Below, piece after piece: positions 44,758-53,445 of a stretch of 64,000 nt of DNA. The DNA comes from Dyella solisilvae (GTDB lineage: Bacteria > Pseudomonadota > Gammaproteobacteria > Xanthomonadales > Rhodanobacteraceae). A program made the translations under genes and the position numbers. Below the pieces are notes generated by a model. It worked only from the letters and a program-made list of their open reading frames with translations. It was not told the origin of the DNA and did not search any database. Numbering within the stretch: the first letter of the stretch is position 1; each line of letters opens with the position of its first letter. Where the stretch lies: assembly GCF_003351225.1 (NCBI RefSeq), contig NZ_QQSY01000001.1, forward strand, positions 748,124-812,123. Reading direction: 5' to 3'.

Positions 44758-44991
44758 ATGAAGAACATCAGCCGACGCGTTTCACGCCACCCCTCGCTTC
44801 GTGGCATTTGCATGGTCACTGCGACAGTGTTGTTCGCGATTTCGGTGGGGACGCTGATCCTTCACCCCGGCAACAACACCGCCCTGTGGCGAGGTCTTGC
44901 GCTGAGTTCGCTTTACCTGGCGCTGTGCCTTACGCAACGGCGACTATTTTCGGTTCGCGCGATTGGACGCCATCGCATGACCCTTCCGTAG
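44758..44991 (+). CDS. hypothetical small membrane protein
   Basis: A frame of 77 codons encodes a basic N-terminus (MKNISRRVSRHPSLRG) and two hydrophobic segments (VTATVLFAISVGTLIL; GLALSSLYLALCL), then a basic end. This topology is plausible for a small inner-membrane protein. The ribosome site is weak. No family recognised. Confidence 0.4.
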   Translation: MKNISRRVSRHPSLRGICMVTATVLFAISVGTLILHPGNNTALWRGLALSSLYLALCLTQRRLFSVRAIGRHRMTLP

Positions 44992-45102
44992 CGATAGCTG
45001 TCGCCAGACGCGCTCGCCTCCAACTCGACGGAGGGTGACGCCGACGACCGATTGGGCAAGAAGCGCTCGATCACCAGCCAACGGTTGGCGTTGAACGAGG
45101 TT

Positions 45103-45183
45103 CAGAAGGTTTGCAGCCGGAGGCCGCAGGCTTGGCCAGCGGGCAGCAGCCATGCGCTTGCGGCTCCGGTTGCAAACCTTCTG
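45103..45183. repeat. 81-base imperfect inverted repeat
   Basis: The left arm CAGAAGGTTTGCAGCCGGAG... (45103-45135) and the right arm (45150-45183) are nearly complementary over about 32 bases, with a few mismatches and one insertion. The loop has about 14 bases. The gap 44992-45289 contains no gene. The structure could be a mobile palindromic element (REP/MITE-like) or a large RNA hairpin. Confidence 0.75.
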
Positions 45184-45289
45184 GCCCCCATCTGGCTTCA
45201 CCTGGCAGGAGCAGACCGAGCTCGCCAAGGCTCGGCGTATTGCGATCGCGCGTTGCGCGCCCGCAGAAGGCCGCCATTCGACCCCGCAG

Positions 45290-45961
45290 TTATGCCAGCT
45301 GGCTATAAGGGCCGCCGCGCTCCAGCGCCCGCTTGTAGGCCGGACGCTGATGGATGCGCCTGACGAAGGCGGCGACATGCGGCAGATGCGCCTTCATGCC
45401 GCTGCGCGCCATGGCCGCTTCCAGCGGAAAGCTCATCTGGATGTCAGCGGCGCTGAAGGCGTCGCCCACGAACCAGCCGGTGGTGGCAAGCGCCTGGTCG
45501 ACATACGACAGATGCAGAGCCAACTGTGGATCCACGAAGCTCGATTGCAGCTTGTCCGCAATCTTGCGGGCGATGGGTTTGGCGAAGAACGGCATCGGCG
45601 CGGTGGCGATGCGTGACGCCACCAGCTTCAGCAGCAACGGCGGCATCGCTGAGCCTTCTGCGTAGTGCAGCCAGTAGGTGAAGCGCAGCCGCTCCGGCAT
45701 CCCCGGCAGCGGCGCCAGTCCACCGGCGTCGTAACGGTCCACAAGGTATTCGATGATGGCCCCGGACTCCGCGATCACCTGCCCGTCGTCCTCGATCACC
45801 GGCGACTTGCCCAGAGGGTGGATCGCCCGCAACTCCGGCGGCGCCAGCAGCGTCTTCGGGTCCCGCTGGTATTTCCGCACTTCATACGGCACGCCCAGCT
45901 CCTCAAGCAGCCAGAGCACACGCTGGGAACGCGAGTTGTTGAGGTGGTGGACGATCAGCAT
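45290..45961 (-). CDS. glutathione S-transferase family protein
   Basis: The 223-residue product has an N-terminal thioredoxin-like domain (MLIVHHLNNSRSQRVLWLLEELGVPYEV, then HPLGKSPVIEDDG and ESGAIIEYLVDRY). An all-helical C-terminal domain follows. The Ser in NNSRSQR takes the position of the catalytic residue. The function is probably detoxification. The start ATG 45961 opens at the first strand; the longer frame upstream reads through repeat DNA. Confidence 0.9.
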   Translation of the reverse strand: MLIVHHLNNSRSQRVLWLLEELGVPYEVRKYQRDPKTLLAPPELRAIHPLGKSPVIEDDGQVIAESGAIIEYLVDRYDAGGLAPLPGMPERLRFTYWLHYAEGSAMPPLLLKLVASRIATAPMPFFAKPIARKIADKLQSSFVDPQLALHLSYVDQALATTGWFVGDAFSAADIQMSFPLEAAMARSGMKAHLPHVAAFVRRIHQRPAYKRALERGGPYSQLA

Positions 45962-46105
45962 GAGGGCACACGAGCGCGACTGGCGACGGCTGAGGCTAGC
46001 ACGGTGGCCGGTGCGCAAAGCTGGCAACGGTGCGCATTGTGGGAAGTGGGTTTGGGGATATGCGCCTTGGTTCCTGGGCACCGCAAGATTGACCCCTCAC
46101 CCCAA

Positions 46106-46128
46106 CCCTCTCCCCGAAGGGGAGAGGG
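46106..46128. repeat. CCCTCTCCCC hairpin, copy 1
   Basis: CCCTCTCCCC (46106-46115) and GGGGAGAGGG (46119-46128) form a 10-bp stem with a GAA loop. The same element recurs at 58510-58532 and in a variant at 46641-46661, each time beyond a gene end. Confidence 0.8.
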
Positions 46129-46200
46129 AGCAAAGACCGGCGCAACGCGAGGTCTCAAGCCCCCTGCATTAAGTCCTCGGTAGGACGACGCCCAGCGGTA

Positions 46201-46333
46201 TAGCCGCGGTCCCTGAGGTAACACGCGACGAATTCGGCTTGCCGCAATCGCCATGGCTTGTATGCCGCGCAATGCTGCGCCCCCTCTCCGCTACGGCGCG
46301 TTGCGGGGTAGCCGCGGTCCCTGAGGTAGCACG
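46201..46333. repeat. 25-base direct repeat, two copies 108 bases apart
   Basis: TAGCCGCGGTCCCTGAGGTA followed by [A/G]CACG occurs at 46201-46225 and 46309-46333, with one base different. Confidence 0.85.
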
Positions 46334-46411
46334 AAGCCGATCCGGCTGGCCTCAGTCCACCGGGCTGGGATCCGACATATCGCTACGAGCCTGTCTGGCC
46401 ATTTTCTTTGG

Positions 46412-46447
46412 GTTACTTTTCTTTTGGGCCAGCAAAAGAAAAGTGAC
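46412..46447. repeat. GTTACTTTTCTTTTG inverted repeat
   Basis: GTTACTTTTCTTTTG (46412-46426) pairs with CAAAAGAAAAGTGAC (46433-46447) with one G-T pair and a six-base loop. This A/T-rich palindrome stands out in the GC-rich background and resembles a repeat scattered in Xanthomonadales genomes. Confidence 0.8.
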
Positions 46448-46535
46448 TCGAGCGCCGGCAGGCGATCGAAACGCCCGCCGCGCAGGCGGCACGCTGGCAA
46501 TAACGCCGAACAGAGAGCCAAGAGCCAAAGTCACT

Positions 46536-46562
46536 GGATCCCAGCCTTCGCTGGGATGACGG
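46536..46562. repeat. REP-like hairpin (GGATCCCAGC type)
   Basis: ATCCCAGC (46538-46545), loop CTTC, GCTGGGAT (46550-46557) followed by GACG. It has the same layout as the two elements at 50311-50398. Confidence 0.75.
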
Positions 46563-46640
46563 CCTCTAAGAACTGAGGCGAAATCGGTCGCGTGCCGACG
46601 CGCCGCCCCAAAATGGGAGTAACCGAGCGGCGCGTAACGA

Positions 46641-46661
46641 CCTCTCGCCAAGGGGAGAGGG
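46641..46661 (-). terminator. CCTCTC hairpin downstream of icmF
   Basis: CCTCTCGCC and GGGAGAGG flank AAG just 15 bases beyond the icmF stop. It is a variant of the interspersed CCCTCTCCCC element and may serve as the transcript end; no T-run. Confidence 0.45.
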
Positions 46662-46675
46662 CGTGATCCACCCAC

Positions 46676-49600
46676 TTACATGTTGCGCCGGTACTCGCCA
46701 CCCACGTCATACAACGCGTGACTGATCTGCCCCAGCGAGTTGTACTTCACCGCTTCCATCAACTGCTCGAACACATTCCTGCGATCGCGCGCCGTGCTCT
46801 GCAGCGTCTTCAGGCTCTCCGGCGCGAGGCCGTTGCGGGCCTTGCCGAACGCCTGCACGTTGTCGATCTGCTGACCCTTCTCCGATTCCGTCGAGCGAAT
46901 CAGTTCGATCTCGGTGGCGATTTCGCCGCCGTGGTCCTTGGGCAGGAAGGTGTTCACGCCGATCAGCGGCAGGCTGCCGTCGTGCTTCTTGTGCTCGTAG
47001 TACATCGACTCTTCCTGGATCTTGCCGCGCTGGTACATGGTGTCCATCGCGCCGAGTACGCCGCCGCGCTCGCTGATCGCCTCGAACTCCTTGTACACCG
47101 CCTCTTCCACGATGTCGGTCAGCGCATCGACGATATGGCTGCCCTGCCACGGGTTCTCGTTGAAGTTGAGGCCGAGTTCCTTGTTGATGATCATCTGGAT
47201 CGCCACCGCACGACGCACGCTCTCTTCCGTCGGCGTGGTGATCGCCTCGTCGTACGCATTGGTGTGAAGGCTGTTGCAGTTGTCGAACAACGCGTACAGC
47301 GCCTGCAGCGTGGTGCGGATGTCGTTGAACTGGATCTCCTGCGCGTGCAGCGAGCGTCCGGAAGTCTGGATGTGGTACTTCATCATCTGGCTGCGCGCGC
47401 TGGCGCCGTAGCGCTCGCGCATGGCGCGCGCCCAGATGCGGCGGGCCACGCGGCCGATCACGGTGTATTCCGGGTCCATGCCGTTGGAGAAGAAGAACGA
47501 CAGGTTCGGCGCAAAGTCGTCGATCTGCATGCCGCGCGCCAGGTAGTACTCCACGATGGTGAAGCCGTTGCTGAGCGTGAAGGCGAGCTGGCTGATCGGG
47601 TTCGCGCCGGCCTCGGCGATGTGATAGCCGGAGATCGACACCGAGTAGAAGTTGCGCACCTTGTGGTCGACGAAGTACTGCTGGATGTCGCCCATCATGC
47701 GCAGTGCGAACTCGGTGGAGAAGATGCAGGTGTTCTGCGCCTGGTCTTCCTTGAGAATGTCCGCCTGCACCGTGCCGCGCACGTTCTGCAGGGTTTCTTC
47801 CTTGATGCGCGCGTACGTGTCGGCATCCACCAACTGGTCGCCGGTGATGCCGAGCAGGCCCAGGCCAAGCCCTTCGTTGCCCTTGGGCAGATCGCCCGAA
47901 TACTGCGGACGGCCCTGCGGGAACATCGCAGCCATCTTTTTCTCGGCCGCAGACCAGCGCGCAGGATCTTCCTTCAGATACTTCTCGACGTTCTGGTCGA
48001 TCGCGGTGTTCATGAACATCGCGAGGATGATCGGCGCGGGACCATTGATGGTCATCGACACCGAGCTCGTCGGCGCGCTGAGATCGAAGCCGGAGTACAG
48101 CTTCTTCATGTCGTCCAGCGTGGCGATGTTGACGCCGGAGTTGCCGATCTTGCCGTAGATGTCCGGGCGCGGCGCCGGGTCTTCGCCGTACAGCGTGACC
48201 GAGTCGAACGCGGTGGACAGGCGCGTGGCGGCGCCGCCCTGGCTCAGGTAGTGGAAGCGGCGGTTGGTGCGCTCGGGCGTGCCCTCGCCTGCGAACATGC
48301 GGGTGGGGTCCTCGCCGGTGCGGCGGTACGGATACACGCCGCCGGTGTACGGGTAGTAGCCGGGCAGGTTCTCGCGCATCAGGAAGCGCAGCTGGTCGCC
48401 CCAGTCCTTGGTCTTGGGCGGCGCCACCTTCGGAATCTTCTGGTGGCTCAGCGATACGCGGTAGTTCTCCACGCGGATCACCTTGTCGCGCACCTTGTAC
48501 TCGTTGACCGCTTCGGTCACCGACTTGTAGCGCTTGGGCCAGTCGTGTAGCAGGTGGATCGCCTCGTGGCTCAGCTCCTTGATCGCCGCGTTGTAGCGCT
48601 GGCGCAGGGTGAGCAGCGAGCGGTCGGCGCCCTCCTCATGCAGCGCCTCGGATTCGTAGCGCGCGAGCTCACGAGGCAGATGCGAATCGCCGAGCTCTTT
48701 CAGCGCCTCGTAGTAATGCTGCGCCTTGCTGGCGAACTCGGCCTCCCGCTCGATTTCCTTGTTGATGCCACGGCCCTGCTCGGCGATTTCCGCCAGGTAG
48801 CGCACGCGGCTGCCCGGGATAAGCACCGTGGCGCGCGGCTCCTTCACCGTGGTGTCGAGATTGGGCGTCCACTTCTCGGCCGGCAGCCCGAGCTTGTCGC
48901 GCAGCAGGCGGCACAGGTTGGTGAACATCCAGGTCACGCCCGGATCGTTGAACTGGCTGGCGATGGTGGGGAACACCGGCAGCTGCTCGTCGGTGAGCGT
49001 GAAGGCGGTGCGATTGCGCTTCCACTGCTTGCGCACGTCGCGCAGCGCGTCTTCCGCGCCACGCTTGTCGAACTTGTTGAGCACCACCAGCTCGGCGAAG
49101 TCGAGCATGTCGATCTTCTCGAGCTGGCTGGCGGCGCCGTAGTCGCTGGTCATCACGTAGGTGGGAAAATCCACCAGGTCGACGATCTCCGAGTCGCTCT
49201 GGCCAATGCCGGCGGTCTCGACGATGACGAGGTCGTACGGCTGCGCCTTGAGGAAATCGATGCAGTCGCGCAGCACCGCGCTGGTGGCGGCGTGCTGGCG
49301 TCGCGTGGCCATCGAGCGCATGTAAACGCGATGGCTGCGCAGGGAGTTCATGCGGATGCGGTCGCCCAGCAGGGCGCCGCCACTGCGGCGACGGGTCGGG
49401 TCGACGGCGAGCACCGCGATGCGCATCTCTGGGAACGCGTGCAGGAAGCGCAGCAGCAGTTCGTCCACGACCGAGGACTTGCCCGCGCCGCCGGTACCGG
49501 TGACGCCGAGCACCGGCGTCTGCTTGCCGGCCATCTTCCACTGCTTGCGCAGGTGCTCGAGCTCGGCGTCGGACAGCTCACCTTCCTCGATGGCCGACAG

Positions 49601-50143
49601 CACGTGGCCCACGGCGATCTCGTCGCCGATGTCGACCATCGGCGTCACCGCCGTGGCGGCGCCATCCTTTGCACGCTTCACCGCTCCGGCGCGGGCGCGA
49701 TGCATCACGTCCTCGATCATCTCGGTGAGGCCGAGCTTCATGCCGTCGTTCGGGTGGTAGATGCGCTCCACGCCATAGGCCTGCAACTCGCGGATCTCTT
49801 CCGGCGTGATGGTGCCGCCACCGCCGCCGAACACGCGGATGTGCGCGGCCCCATGCTGCTTGAGCATGTCCACCATGTACTTGAAATACTCGACGTGGCC
49901 GCCCTGGTAGGACGACAGCGCGATGGCATCGGCGTCTTCCTGCAGCGCGGCGCGCACGACGTCCTCGACCGAGCGGTTGTGACCGAGGTGGATCACCTCC
50001 GCGCCCTGCGACTGGATGATGCGTCGCATGATGTTGATGGCCGCGTCGTGACCGTCGAACAGGCTGGCGGCGGTGACGAAGCGCAACGGGCGGGTTTCCG
50101 CCTGGGCGGCGCTGGCGGGAACGTGCTGAGCGGGGGAACTCAT
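46676..50143 (-). CDS. icmF: fused isobutyryl-CoA mutase IcmF
   Basis: A three-part fusion of 1155 residues. Residues about 20-150 are a B12-binding domain (SLFDGHDAA; Asp30 and His32 of DxHxxG). About 205-415 form a MeaB/MeaI-type GTPase chaperone (P-loop GTGGAGKSS 216-224, NKFD 356-359). About 560-1155 form the adenosylcobalamin-dependent acyl-CoA mutase barrel. Substrate-determining residues are those of isobutyryl-CoA mutase: Phe617 (TRMFAGEG), where methylmalonyl-CoA mutase has Tyr, and Gln803 (AQNTC), where it has Arg. His841 is kept. It interconverts isobutyryl-CoA and butyryl-CoA; some relatives also act on pivalyl-CoA. The ATG has GGAG upstream. It is monocistronic. Confidence 0.95.
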   Translation of the reverse strand: MSSPAQHVPASAAQAETRPLRFVTAASLFDGHDAAINIMRRIIQSQGAEVIHLGHNRSVEDVVRAALQEDADAIALSSYQGGHVEYFKYMVDMLKQHGAAHIRVFGGGGGTITPEEIRELQAYGVERIYHPNDGMKLGLTEMIEDVMHRARAGAVKRAKDGAATAVTPMVDIGDEIAVGHVLSAIEEGELSDAELEHLRKQWKMAGKQTPVLGVTGTGGAGKSSVVDELLLRFLHAFPEMRIAVLAVDPTRRRSGGALLGDRIRMNSLRSHRVYMRSMATRRQHAATSAVLRDCIDFLKAQPYDLVIVETAGIGQSDSEIVDLVDFPTYVMTSDYGAASQLEKIDMLDFAELVVLNKFDKRGAEDALRDVRKQWKRNRTAFTLTDEQLPVFPTIASQFNDPGVTWMFTNLCRLLRDKLGLPAEKWTPNLDTTVKEPRATVLIPGSRVRYLAEIAEQGRGINKEIEREAEFASKAQHYYEALKELGDSHLPRELARYESEALHEEGADRSLLTLRQRYNAAIKELSHEAIHLLHDWPKRYKSVTEAVNEYKVRDKVIRVENYRVSLSHQKIPKVAPPKTKDWGDQLRFLMRENLPGYYPYTGGVYPYRRTGEDPTRMFAGEGTPERTNRRFHYLSQGGAATRLSTAFDSVTLYGEDPAPRPDIYGKIGNSGVNIATLDDMKKLYSGFDLSAPTSSVSMTINGPAPIILAMFMNTAIDQNVEKYLKEDPARWSAAEKKMAAMFPQGRPQYSGDLPKGNEGLGLGLLGITGDQLVDADTYARIKEETLQNVRGTVQADILKEDQAQNTCIFSTEFALRMMGDIQQYFVDHKVRNFYSVSISGYHIAEAGANPISQLAFTLSNGFTIVEYYLARGMQIDDFAPNLSFFFSNGMDPEYTVIGRVARRIWARAMRERYGASARSQMMKYHIQTSGRSLHAQEIQFNDIRTTLQALYALFDNCNSLHTNAYDEAITTPTEESVRRAVAIQMIINKELGLNFNENPWQGSHIVDALTDIVEEAVYKEFEAISERGGVLGAMDTMYQRGKIQEESMYYEHKKHDGSLPLIGVNTFLPKDHGGEIATEIELIRSTESEKGQQIDNVQAFGKARNGLAPESLKTLQSTARDRRNVFEQLMEAVKYNSLGQISHALYDVGGEYRRNM

Positions 50144-50454
50144 GGGGACTCCGGAACGTCGTGTGCGGCTAATCCCCGGATTTTAGTGGATGGTTACGTT
50201 CGGAACATGTTGCGGCGCGGAGAAAGCTTGATCCACAAAGGGTTTTCGCACGCCGCACGTGTCGAACATGCGCACTGGTATTGCTGTCCCGCGCCGAAAT
50301 CGCCTGATTCGTCATTCCCGCGCAAGCGGAATCCAGGGTCTTCCGCCTTGCTTGACCGACATGCAGGGACACTGGATTCCCGCTATCGCGGGAATGACGG
50401 AACGGACGACTCAGTGCCTTTTCACCGGTGGAATCCGGCTGTGGCGCCGGCCGC
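50144..50454. other. gene-free stretch with a REP-like pair
   Basis: No gene supported. It carries the icmF promoter region on the minus strand at its left side and the inverted pair of repeats at 50311-50398. Confidence 0.5.
50311..50398. repeat. inverted pair of REP-like elements (BIME-like)
   Basis: GTCATTCCCGCGCAAGCGGAATCCA (50311-50334, approximately) faces TGGATTCCCGCTATCGCGGGAATGAC (50373-50398). Each is a small hairpin and the two are inverted copies, like REP doublets mobilised by RAYT transposases. No RAYT gene is in the window. Confidence 0.8.
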
Positions 50455-51396
50455 TCAACTATCCCCGTAAGGCAGATTCGGCGACGACACCACGCGTTCG
50501 CCGACCACCTCGCCGCGCAGGAAAGCCAGCGACGCATCGATCACTTCCGGCGCATCCAGCACCCGATGGTGTCCCAGGCCCTGCGTGCTGAGCAGGCGCG
50601 CCCCACGCCAGTGGCGTGCATAGCGTTCGCCTTCGGCCCAGGGCACGTCGTGGTCATCCGTGTCGTGCACGATCAGCGCAGGCTGGCCCAGCGACGGCAA
50701 GTGGCGATGCACTTGCAGGTCATGGATGCTGATTCCGGTCATCGCCTGGAGCCTGTCGTGCAGCCGACCGCGAAGGTGTTCCCCGAGGTGCACCATCTGG
50801 CTGAAGCGTTGCGTCGCGGCGACCGGATCAGCGGCGGGTGCGATCAGGATGAGCTTCTGCGCGCGCCACGCCTCGCCTTGGGCCAGCGCCGCGGCGGCGC
50901 CGCCCAGCGAATGGGCGATGGTCAGCGCGGCGTCGCCGTAGTGACGACCGACCTCGCGCACGGTGTCCACGAAATCGGGCAACGTGCAGTGCTGGCCACC
51001 ACTGAGGCCATGGCCCGGCTGATCGAACGCCACCAGTGCGTAGCCAAGCTCACGCAGCGGCGCCACCCACGGCAGGTAGCGCAGGCCAAAGCTGGACCAG
51101 CCATGCACCAACAGGGCGTACGGCTGGCGCGAAGGGTCTCCCCAGGTATAGGTGGCGATCCGCTTGCCATTGACCTCCAGCTCACCGCGGCGCATGTCCG
51201 CATCGGGGCGGGCGTTCTGCGCGCGTGCGCGGCTGCTGGCGAACGGCGTCACGAAGAGGCGCAGGGCCTGCTCCACCGTGCTCCCCGGCGCCAGCCGGCT
51301 GCCGAGAGTGAAGCCCGCGCGCACCGCGCCGAGCTTGAAGGCGCCGGGACCGTGGTGACGTTTGGCGGCGGTGGTTGTCGTGGCGTGGCGAGTCAT
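50455..51396 (-). CDS. alpha/beta hydrolase
   Basis: A 313-residue serine hydrolase. VHGWSSFGLRY gives the oxyanion-hole turn, FDQPGHGLSGG the second turn, and AHSLGGAAAA the nucleophile elbow (Ser in H-S-L-G-G). HDTDDHDVPW carries the acid and GLGHHRVLD the catalytic His. The substrate is unknown. The N-terminal 70 residues are basic and variable, without an export signal. The ATG has GGGAGG upstream and overlaps the stop of the TetR gene as ATGA, so the regulator and hydrolase form one operon. Confidence 0.88.
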   Translation of the reverse strand: MTRHATTTTAAKRHHGPGAFKLGAVRAGFTLGSRLAPGSTVEQALRLFVTPFASSRARAQNARPDADMRRGELEVNGKRIATYTWGDPSRQPYALLVHGWSSFGLRYLPWVAPLRELGYALVAFDQPGHGLSGGQHCTLPDFVDTVREVGRHYGDAALTIAHSLGGAAAALAQGEAWRAQKLILIAPAADPVAATQRFSQMVHLGEHLRGRLHDRLQAMTGISIHDLQVHRHLPSLGQPALIVHDTDDHDVPWAEGERYARHWRGARLLSTQGLGHHRVLDAPEVIDASLAFLRGEVVGERVVSSPNLPYGDS

Positions 51397-52028
51397 GGTG
51401 CAGCCTCCCGGCCCGGAAGCGGGCGATAACTGACGAGCAGGCGTTCGAAAGCCGCCAGGGTGTGACGGCGGGCTTCCTCGAAACCGAACAGGGCCGCGTC
51501 GTGGTGCAAGCCCAGCATCAGCGCATAGATCTCGAAGGCCATCTGGGGCGCGTCGGTGTCGCCGCTCACTTCCCCATTGGCCACGGCATGGTCGATCGCG
51601 CGGCACATCTCCTGCCGCCATCCCGACTGCTGCCGGGTAACCATGTCATGCAGCGGTCCCTCGCGACCGTCGTACTCGCTGGCGGCCGTCAGCAGCACGC
51701 AGCCGCTCTGGTACTCCTGCGCCCAGGTCACCCAGTTGGCGACGATGGCGCGCAGGCGCGGCAAGCCACGCGGCAACTTCAGCGCCGGCCACTTCACCTG
51801 CTGCAGGAAGCGCAGCTGCCCAGCTTCCAATACGGCCAACTGCAAGTCCTCACGTGATCCGAAATGGGCGAAGACCCCGCTTTTGGACATGCCCACGTCC
51901 TGCGCCAGCGAGCCGATGGAGAGGCCCTCCAGACCGTCGCGACGCGCGAGCTGGTAGGCATGTTCGAGGATCAGCTCCCGCGTCGCTGCGCGCTTTCCCG
52001 TGCTGGTGGCCGTGTAGTTCATGTGCAT
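51393..52028 (-). CDS. TetR family transcriptional regulator
   Basis: The 211-residue protein has the TetR helix-turn-helix within residues 15-62 (LEGLSIGSLAQDVGMSKSG, then VFAHFGSREDLQ) and an all-helical sensor domain. Two ATGs (52028, 52022) lie at the start without a ribosome site, and a TATTTTAT box is directly upstream, so the message could be nearly leaderless. It is the first gene of an operon with an alpha/beta hydrolase and probably represses it; the palindrome ACGATCGT near 52038 may be its operator. Confidence 0.88.
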   Translation of the reverse strand: MHMNYTATSTGKRAATRELILEHAYQLARRDGLEGLSIGSLAQDVGMSKSGVFAHFGSREDLQLAVLEAGQLRFLQQVKWPALKLPRGLPRLRAIVANWVTWAQEYQSGCVLLTAASEYDGREGPLHDMVTRQQSGWRQEMCRAIDHAVANGEVSGDTDAPQMAFEIYALMLGLHHDAALFGFEEARRHTLAAFERLLVSYRPLPGREAAP

Positions 52029-52035
52029 AAAATAG

Positions 52036-52050
52036 CACGATCGTTCGTTC
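52036..52050. promoter_or_regulatory. candidate TetR operator/promoter
   Basis: GCACGATCGTTCGTTC contains the palindrome ACGATCGT and lies 8-22 bases upstream of the TetR start, next to a TATTTTAT box (minus strand). Autoregulation is the simple reading. Confidence 0.4.
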
Positions 52051-52195
52051 TTTTGACGTCAAGGGAAGCTGAACGAATGTCCGCAATCAGCCCACGTGAA
52101 CCTGAACAAGGACGCCCTTGGGGGTCAACAGGGCCCGAAACACCCCGTTTTCCGCCATGAGGCCGCATGGCGCGGCCAGCCAGGAGGAGATCGTC

Positions 52196-52519
52196 ATGAT
52201 GCGCACCACCCGCACAATCGCCTTGCTCGCCGCCCTTGGCATGGCCAGCGCGGGCGCCGTCTACGCCCCGACCGCTGCAGCCGGCGTGTCGGTCTCGGTC
52301 GGCATCAATGTGCCGCCACCCGCCCCGGTCTATGAAGTCGTCCCGCCACCTCGCGCCGGATACGTCTGGGCGCCCGGCTACTGGCGCTGGGAAGGCCAGC
52401 GACATGTCTGGGTCAATGGCTACTGGATGCCGGCCCGCCCGGGCTACGTCTACCACCAGGCCCACTGGGAGCACGAACACGACGGTTGGCGCCTGCATGA
52501 GGGGCATTGGGGTCACTGA
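52196..52519 (+). CDS. exported YXWXPGXW-repeat protein
   Basis: A 107-residue product with a signal peptide (cleavage near PTAAAGV). The mature part is rich in Pro, Tyr, Trp and His and contains the YXWXPGXW motif (YVWAPGYWRW), then NGYWMPARPGY and a WEHEHDGWRLHEGHWGH end. Members of this group are envelope proteins of unknown role. The ATG has AGGAGGAG upstream. A GC-rich 10-bp hairpin (52578-52600) follows, then a second member. Confidence 0.8.
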   Translation: MMRTTRTIALLAALGMASAGAVYAPTAAAGVSVSVGINVPPPAPVYEVVPPPRAGYVWAPGYWRWEGQRHVWVNGYWMPARPGYVYHQAHWEHEHDGWRLHEGHWGH

Positions 52520-52577
52520 GTCGTAAGCCCTCGCTTCGGCGCCAGCCAACGCCATCCCCTGACCCGTCAACGAGATG

Positions 52578-52600
52578 GGCGGCCGGAACTTCCGGCCGCC
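52578..52600 (+). terminator. GC-rich hairpin after the YXWXPGXW gene
   Basis: GGCGGCCGGA (52578-52587) pairs with TCCGGCCGCC (52591-52600) around a three-base loop, 60 bases after the stop. No T-run follows. Confidence 0.45.
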
Positions 52601-52748
52601 GCGGGGAGGGCCATCACCAGCGATCGCAAGCCCTTGCTGTTGCGGCAAAAAGTTGAGCCTACGAGACGCCGTTCGTGAAAGCTGGCCCTCAGCCAGTGAG
52701 GCCATCTTCGCGCCACCAAATCACCCTTCCTTCACAAAGGCATCCTTC

Positions 52749-53108
52749 ATGTCGAAGTCGATCCGTCTAGTCGCCCTGTCTGCCTTGACCCTGCTCGCCA
52801 GTGGCTGCGTGGTGGAGCAGCCGGCTCCTCGTCCCCACCCCGTCGTGGTGGAGGAGCGGCCGGTGCAGCGCGAGTATGTGGAAGTGATCGCGCCGCAGCC
52901 GCCACCGGTCGAACTGGTCGAACAAGAGCCGCCTCACCGTCCGGGCTACATCTGGGCCCGTGGTTACTGGCACTGGAATGGCCACAAATACGTCGCCATG
53001 CGTGGCCACTGGGAAGCCGAGCGCCCCGGCTATCACTATGTCCATCCGCACTACGAGCAGCGCGCCGACGGCTGGCACCTCAACGTAGGCGTGTGGGTCG
53101 CGGGCTGA
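52749..53108 (+). CDS. YXWXPGXW-type lipoprotein
   Basis: The 119-residue product has a lipoprotein signal with lipobox LASGC (Cys19). A Pro/Val/Glu-rich linker follows, then aromatic repeats: YIWARGYWHWNGHKY, RGHWEAERPGYHY. Asp/Glu is absent at +2 (Cys-Val-Val), which favours the outer membrane. It is a second YXWXPGXW-related protein next to the one at 52196, and a strong terminator follows. Function unknown. Confidence 0.8.
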   Translation: MSKSIRLVALSALTLLASGCVVEQPAPRPHPVVVEERPVQREYVEVIAPQPPPVELVEQEPPHRPGYIWARGYWHWNGHKYVAMRGHWEAERPGYHYVHPHYEQRADGWHLNVGVWVAG

Positions 53109-53135
53109 TCGCCCTCGCCGTCGCCGGCATACCCC

Positions 53136-53164
53136 AAGCCCCGCCCGCAAGGCGGGGCTTTTTT
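53136..53164 (+). terminator. intrinsic terminator after the lipoprotein gene
   Basis: AAGCCCCGCC (53136-53145), loop CGCAA, GGCGGGGCTT (53151-53160) followed by a T-run to 53164. It lies 28 bases after the stop. Confidence 0.95.
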
Positions 53165-53445
53165 GTTGCCGGGCGCCACGTGCGCTGCTGCAGGGCCACA
53201 CGCGGCGCAACGATGTGCGGTCGCTTTTTTTTGTACGTACGCCAGCGACTTGCGGCGTCGCAACAACCCACATCGCGGCGACGTACTAAACTATCGGACT
53301 AAATTCACCGCCCCGACCCCTGGTCGGGGTTTTGACTTTAAGGCTGTTGTTAGTACGCCCTGGCGGGGCCGCACTGGATCGACCCCCGCCTCCATCCCGC
53401 GGATGTCCATCCCCCGGCGCCGCCAAACGTGGAGTCTCCGTTCCA
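53165..53445. promoter_or_regulatory. leader/promoter region of leucine dehydrogenase
   Basis: Gene-free. It contains a T8 run with GTACGTAC (53223-53240), a promoter-like A/T segment (53285-53308), the hairpin above, and a TTGACT hexamer at 53331 that could be a -35 element. No coding frame on either strand is convincing. Confidence 0.4.
53311..53333 (+). terminator. terminator-like hairpin in the leucine dehydrogenase leader
   Basis: CCCCGACC (53311-53318) and GGTCGGGG (53322-53329) form an 8-bp stem followed by TTTTG. It lies 115 bases before the dehydrogenase start, in a gap that already has a terminator at 53136. Upstream are A/T-rich promoter-like hexamers (CTAAACTATCGGACTAAATT). It could attenuate transcription, or simply end a short transcript. 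Confidence 0.55.

Larger units (their letters stand above)
45962..46675. other. 714-base gene-free repeat-rich stretch
   Basis: No gene supported on either strand. The stretch is a mosaic of short repeats: a CCCTCTCCCC hairpin, a 25-base direct repeat, a TTTTCTTTTG hairpin, an ATCCCAGC hairpin and another CCTCTC hairpin. Each is listed separately. It resembles the interspersed-repeat islands seen between genes in Xanthomonadales. Confidence 0.7.

Noticed and set aside
45103-45183. tRNA or structured RNA gene
   Set aside because: The two arms form one long hairpin; no cloverleaf, anticodon arm or known riboswitch core could be fitted.
48554-50470. 638-codon open frame on the plus strand
   Set aside because: It lies antisense to icmF; its sequence is rich in His, Arg, Gly and Val in the pattern of an antisense read of GC-rich codons, and no domain is seen.
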